From Agelaius tricolor (lineage: Eukaryota > Chordata > Aves > Passeriformes > Icteridae): a DNA stretch of 64,000 bases. Under the pieces are notes generated by a model, which did no database searches, had not been told where the DNA came from, and saw only the letters and a program-made list of their open reading frames with translations. The position numbers and the translations under genes are program-made. Positions 62,621-64,000 of the stretch are shown here, piece by piece. Each line of letters opens with the position of its first letter. The stretch's first letter is position 1. The stretch lies in NCBI GenBank assembly GCA_023055355.1, contig JALJCS010000001.1:95589381-95653380 (forward strand), in the 5' to 3' direction.

Positions 62621-63187
62621 TGCCCTGGTTTCACCCCAGCCAGCAGCCAATCCCTGCATAGCAGCTCTATCCTAGCAGTGGGATCAGGGAGGAAATTGGA
62701 AGGGTAAAAGTGAGAAAACTCATGGCTTAAGGTAAAGGCATAGTTTAATAGGAAAAGCAAAAACTGCACACAAGCAAAGCAACACAAGGAATTAATTCAG
62801 TCCTTCACATGGGCAGGCAGGGGTTCAACCATCCCCAGGAAAACAAGGCCCCATTGTGTGTAATAGTGGCTTGGGAGGACAAATGCCATCAGTGCAAATG
62901 TTCCCTGTTTTTTCCTTTTTTGCCCCATTTTATGTACTGAGCATGATGTCACATGGTCTGGAATATCCTTTTGGTCAGTTGGGATCACCTGTCCCAGCCC
63001 CTCCCAGCCTCCCAAACACCCCCCAGCCATCTCATTAATGTGGCCATACAAAAAGCAGAAAAGGCCTTGGCTCTGCACAAGCCCTGCTCAGCAATAACAA
63101 AAACATCTCTCTGTTATCAGCACAAATCCAATGCAGAGCCCCATGCCAGCCACTGTGAAGAAAAGTACCTGAACCAAAACCAGCACA
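62621..63187. mobile_element. Solo LTR of an endogenous retrovirus (567 bp)
   Basis: Starts TGCCCTGGTTTCACC and ends CCAAAACCAGCACA (TG...CA), flanked on both sides by CCTGC, a 5-bp target duplication. The wording (ATGATGTCACATGGTCTGGA, CTTTTGGTCAGTTGGGATCA, AAAAAGCAGAAAAGGCCTTG) is that of a common bird LTR I associate with passerines. A 5-bp duplication suits an ERVL-type integrase. No internal retroviral sequence is next to it. Orientation is not settled. Confidence 0.82.
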
Positions 63188-64000
63188 CCTGCGTATAAAA
63201 ATAAGGATCCTAAAATACTGCCAATATTGTAGAACAAAAGAGTTACTGATGTACACAAAAGAATAAAGAAGGTGATAGGAAAGCAAATAATTATGTATTA
63301 TTCACCTCAGCTTTGGCTGTCTGAACTGAGGTGTTCAGGTTATGGTAGTTGTTTCAGCTTCTAAGACAAAGGACATGTCTCTATCCAATTAGATGTCCAT
63401 CTTATCCCATCTTTGCAGAGTTTACCTCCTGAATGCAGCTCTGCCCATCCTATTGTCATTTTGATTTCTTCAAGACTTTCTTTCCAGTCTGTTCACAGAT
63501 CTTCTCTTAAATTTTACTTTCTGGACTGTTCTCCCTCCATTATGTTTTTTCTTCCCTTTAGCAGTCTTGCTTGCTTATTTTTTTTGACAGAAGGAAGAAG
63601 AATTAGTGACAAATGGGTGAATCTCAGAAGTTTGGTTCCTTATCTGATGTCTCTTACGTTATGAACTTTTGTACATCCAAAATTGGCCTACAAAGTTCAT
63701 GAGAACAGAAAACTCATGAGAAAAGACTGTCTTGCATGATTTTGAGTGTTTTCCCCTTTTCACTTGGCTGAGGATACAATTTGAATGGAGGACTTTGGCA
63801 TTCTTACTTGTAGAAGTTGCCAGAAACTGGAAGCACAAAGACATGTAAAATGAAAATAAATTAGCCAAGAGTTTTGAAGCTAAAAATAATTTGGTTTGCA
63901 GAGTTCAAGTTTTAACAAAAGGTTCAGGGTCAGGAGCTGGAAAATATCTAATTTGATATGGCTTAAATTTATCCACTGATATGGTTTTCTGAAGTTTTAC
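63188..64000. other. Intergenic sequence to window end
   Basis: AT-rich, no feature recognised. Confidence 0.5.

Noticed and set aside
1..64000. CRISPR arrays, tRNA or rRNA genes, operons or phage-like modules
   Set aside because: None seen. The intron-exon structure and repeat types are those of vertebrate nuclear DNA.

Overview
The window is vertebrate nuclear DNA, almost certainly from a bird. It holds the 3' part of one intron-rich gene on the + strand, followed by about 33 kb in which I recognise no coding exon. Bird origin is inferred from the close match of the protein to collagen XIV as I remember it and from CR1 LINE fragments with typical avian wording. Two further repeats have wording I associate with Neoaves or passerines, but I could not check this against a repeat library.

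Region 1 (1-2249) lies in an intron of the gene. It carries a long LTR-like interspersed repeat read on the minus strand and split by a 3' CR1 fragment. Region 2 (2250-31065) is the 3' end of COL14A1 (collagen XIV alpha-1 chain, a FACIT collagen). Nineteen exons join in frame with GT/AG borders and give 613 residues plus a stop. The order is: the end of the last VWA-type domain linker, the TSPN (laminin-G-like) domain, a cysteine-rich hinge, COL2, NC2, COL1 with the two FACIT cysteines, and a long acidic-then-basic NC1 tail. A 3' UTR of about 0.9 kb follows, with two possible poly(A) signals. Most collagenous exons have lengths that are multiples of 9 bp (54, 72, 36). The chain would trimerise, be secreted and sit on the surface of fibrillar collagens.

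Region 3 (31066-64000) is AT-rich intergenic DNA. It contains several CR1 fragments, one older CR1/L3-type fragment and one solo LTR with a 5-bp target duplication. It also has a very short LTR retroelement (46952-47853): two LTRs of about 310 bp, a tRNA-Trp-like primer binding site, a polypurine tract, a 6-bp target duplication and only 282 bp of non-coding interior.

The miniature LTR element is the most unusual object here. Other points worth a second look are a 55-bp sequence shared at 53 of 55 positions by two COL14A1 introns, a 30-bp perfect palindrome in intron 4, and a tandem pair of octamer motifs. I saw no CRISPR array, no RNA gene and no prokaryotic-type system.
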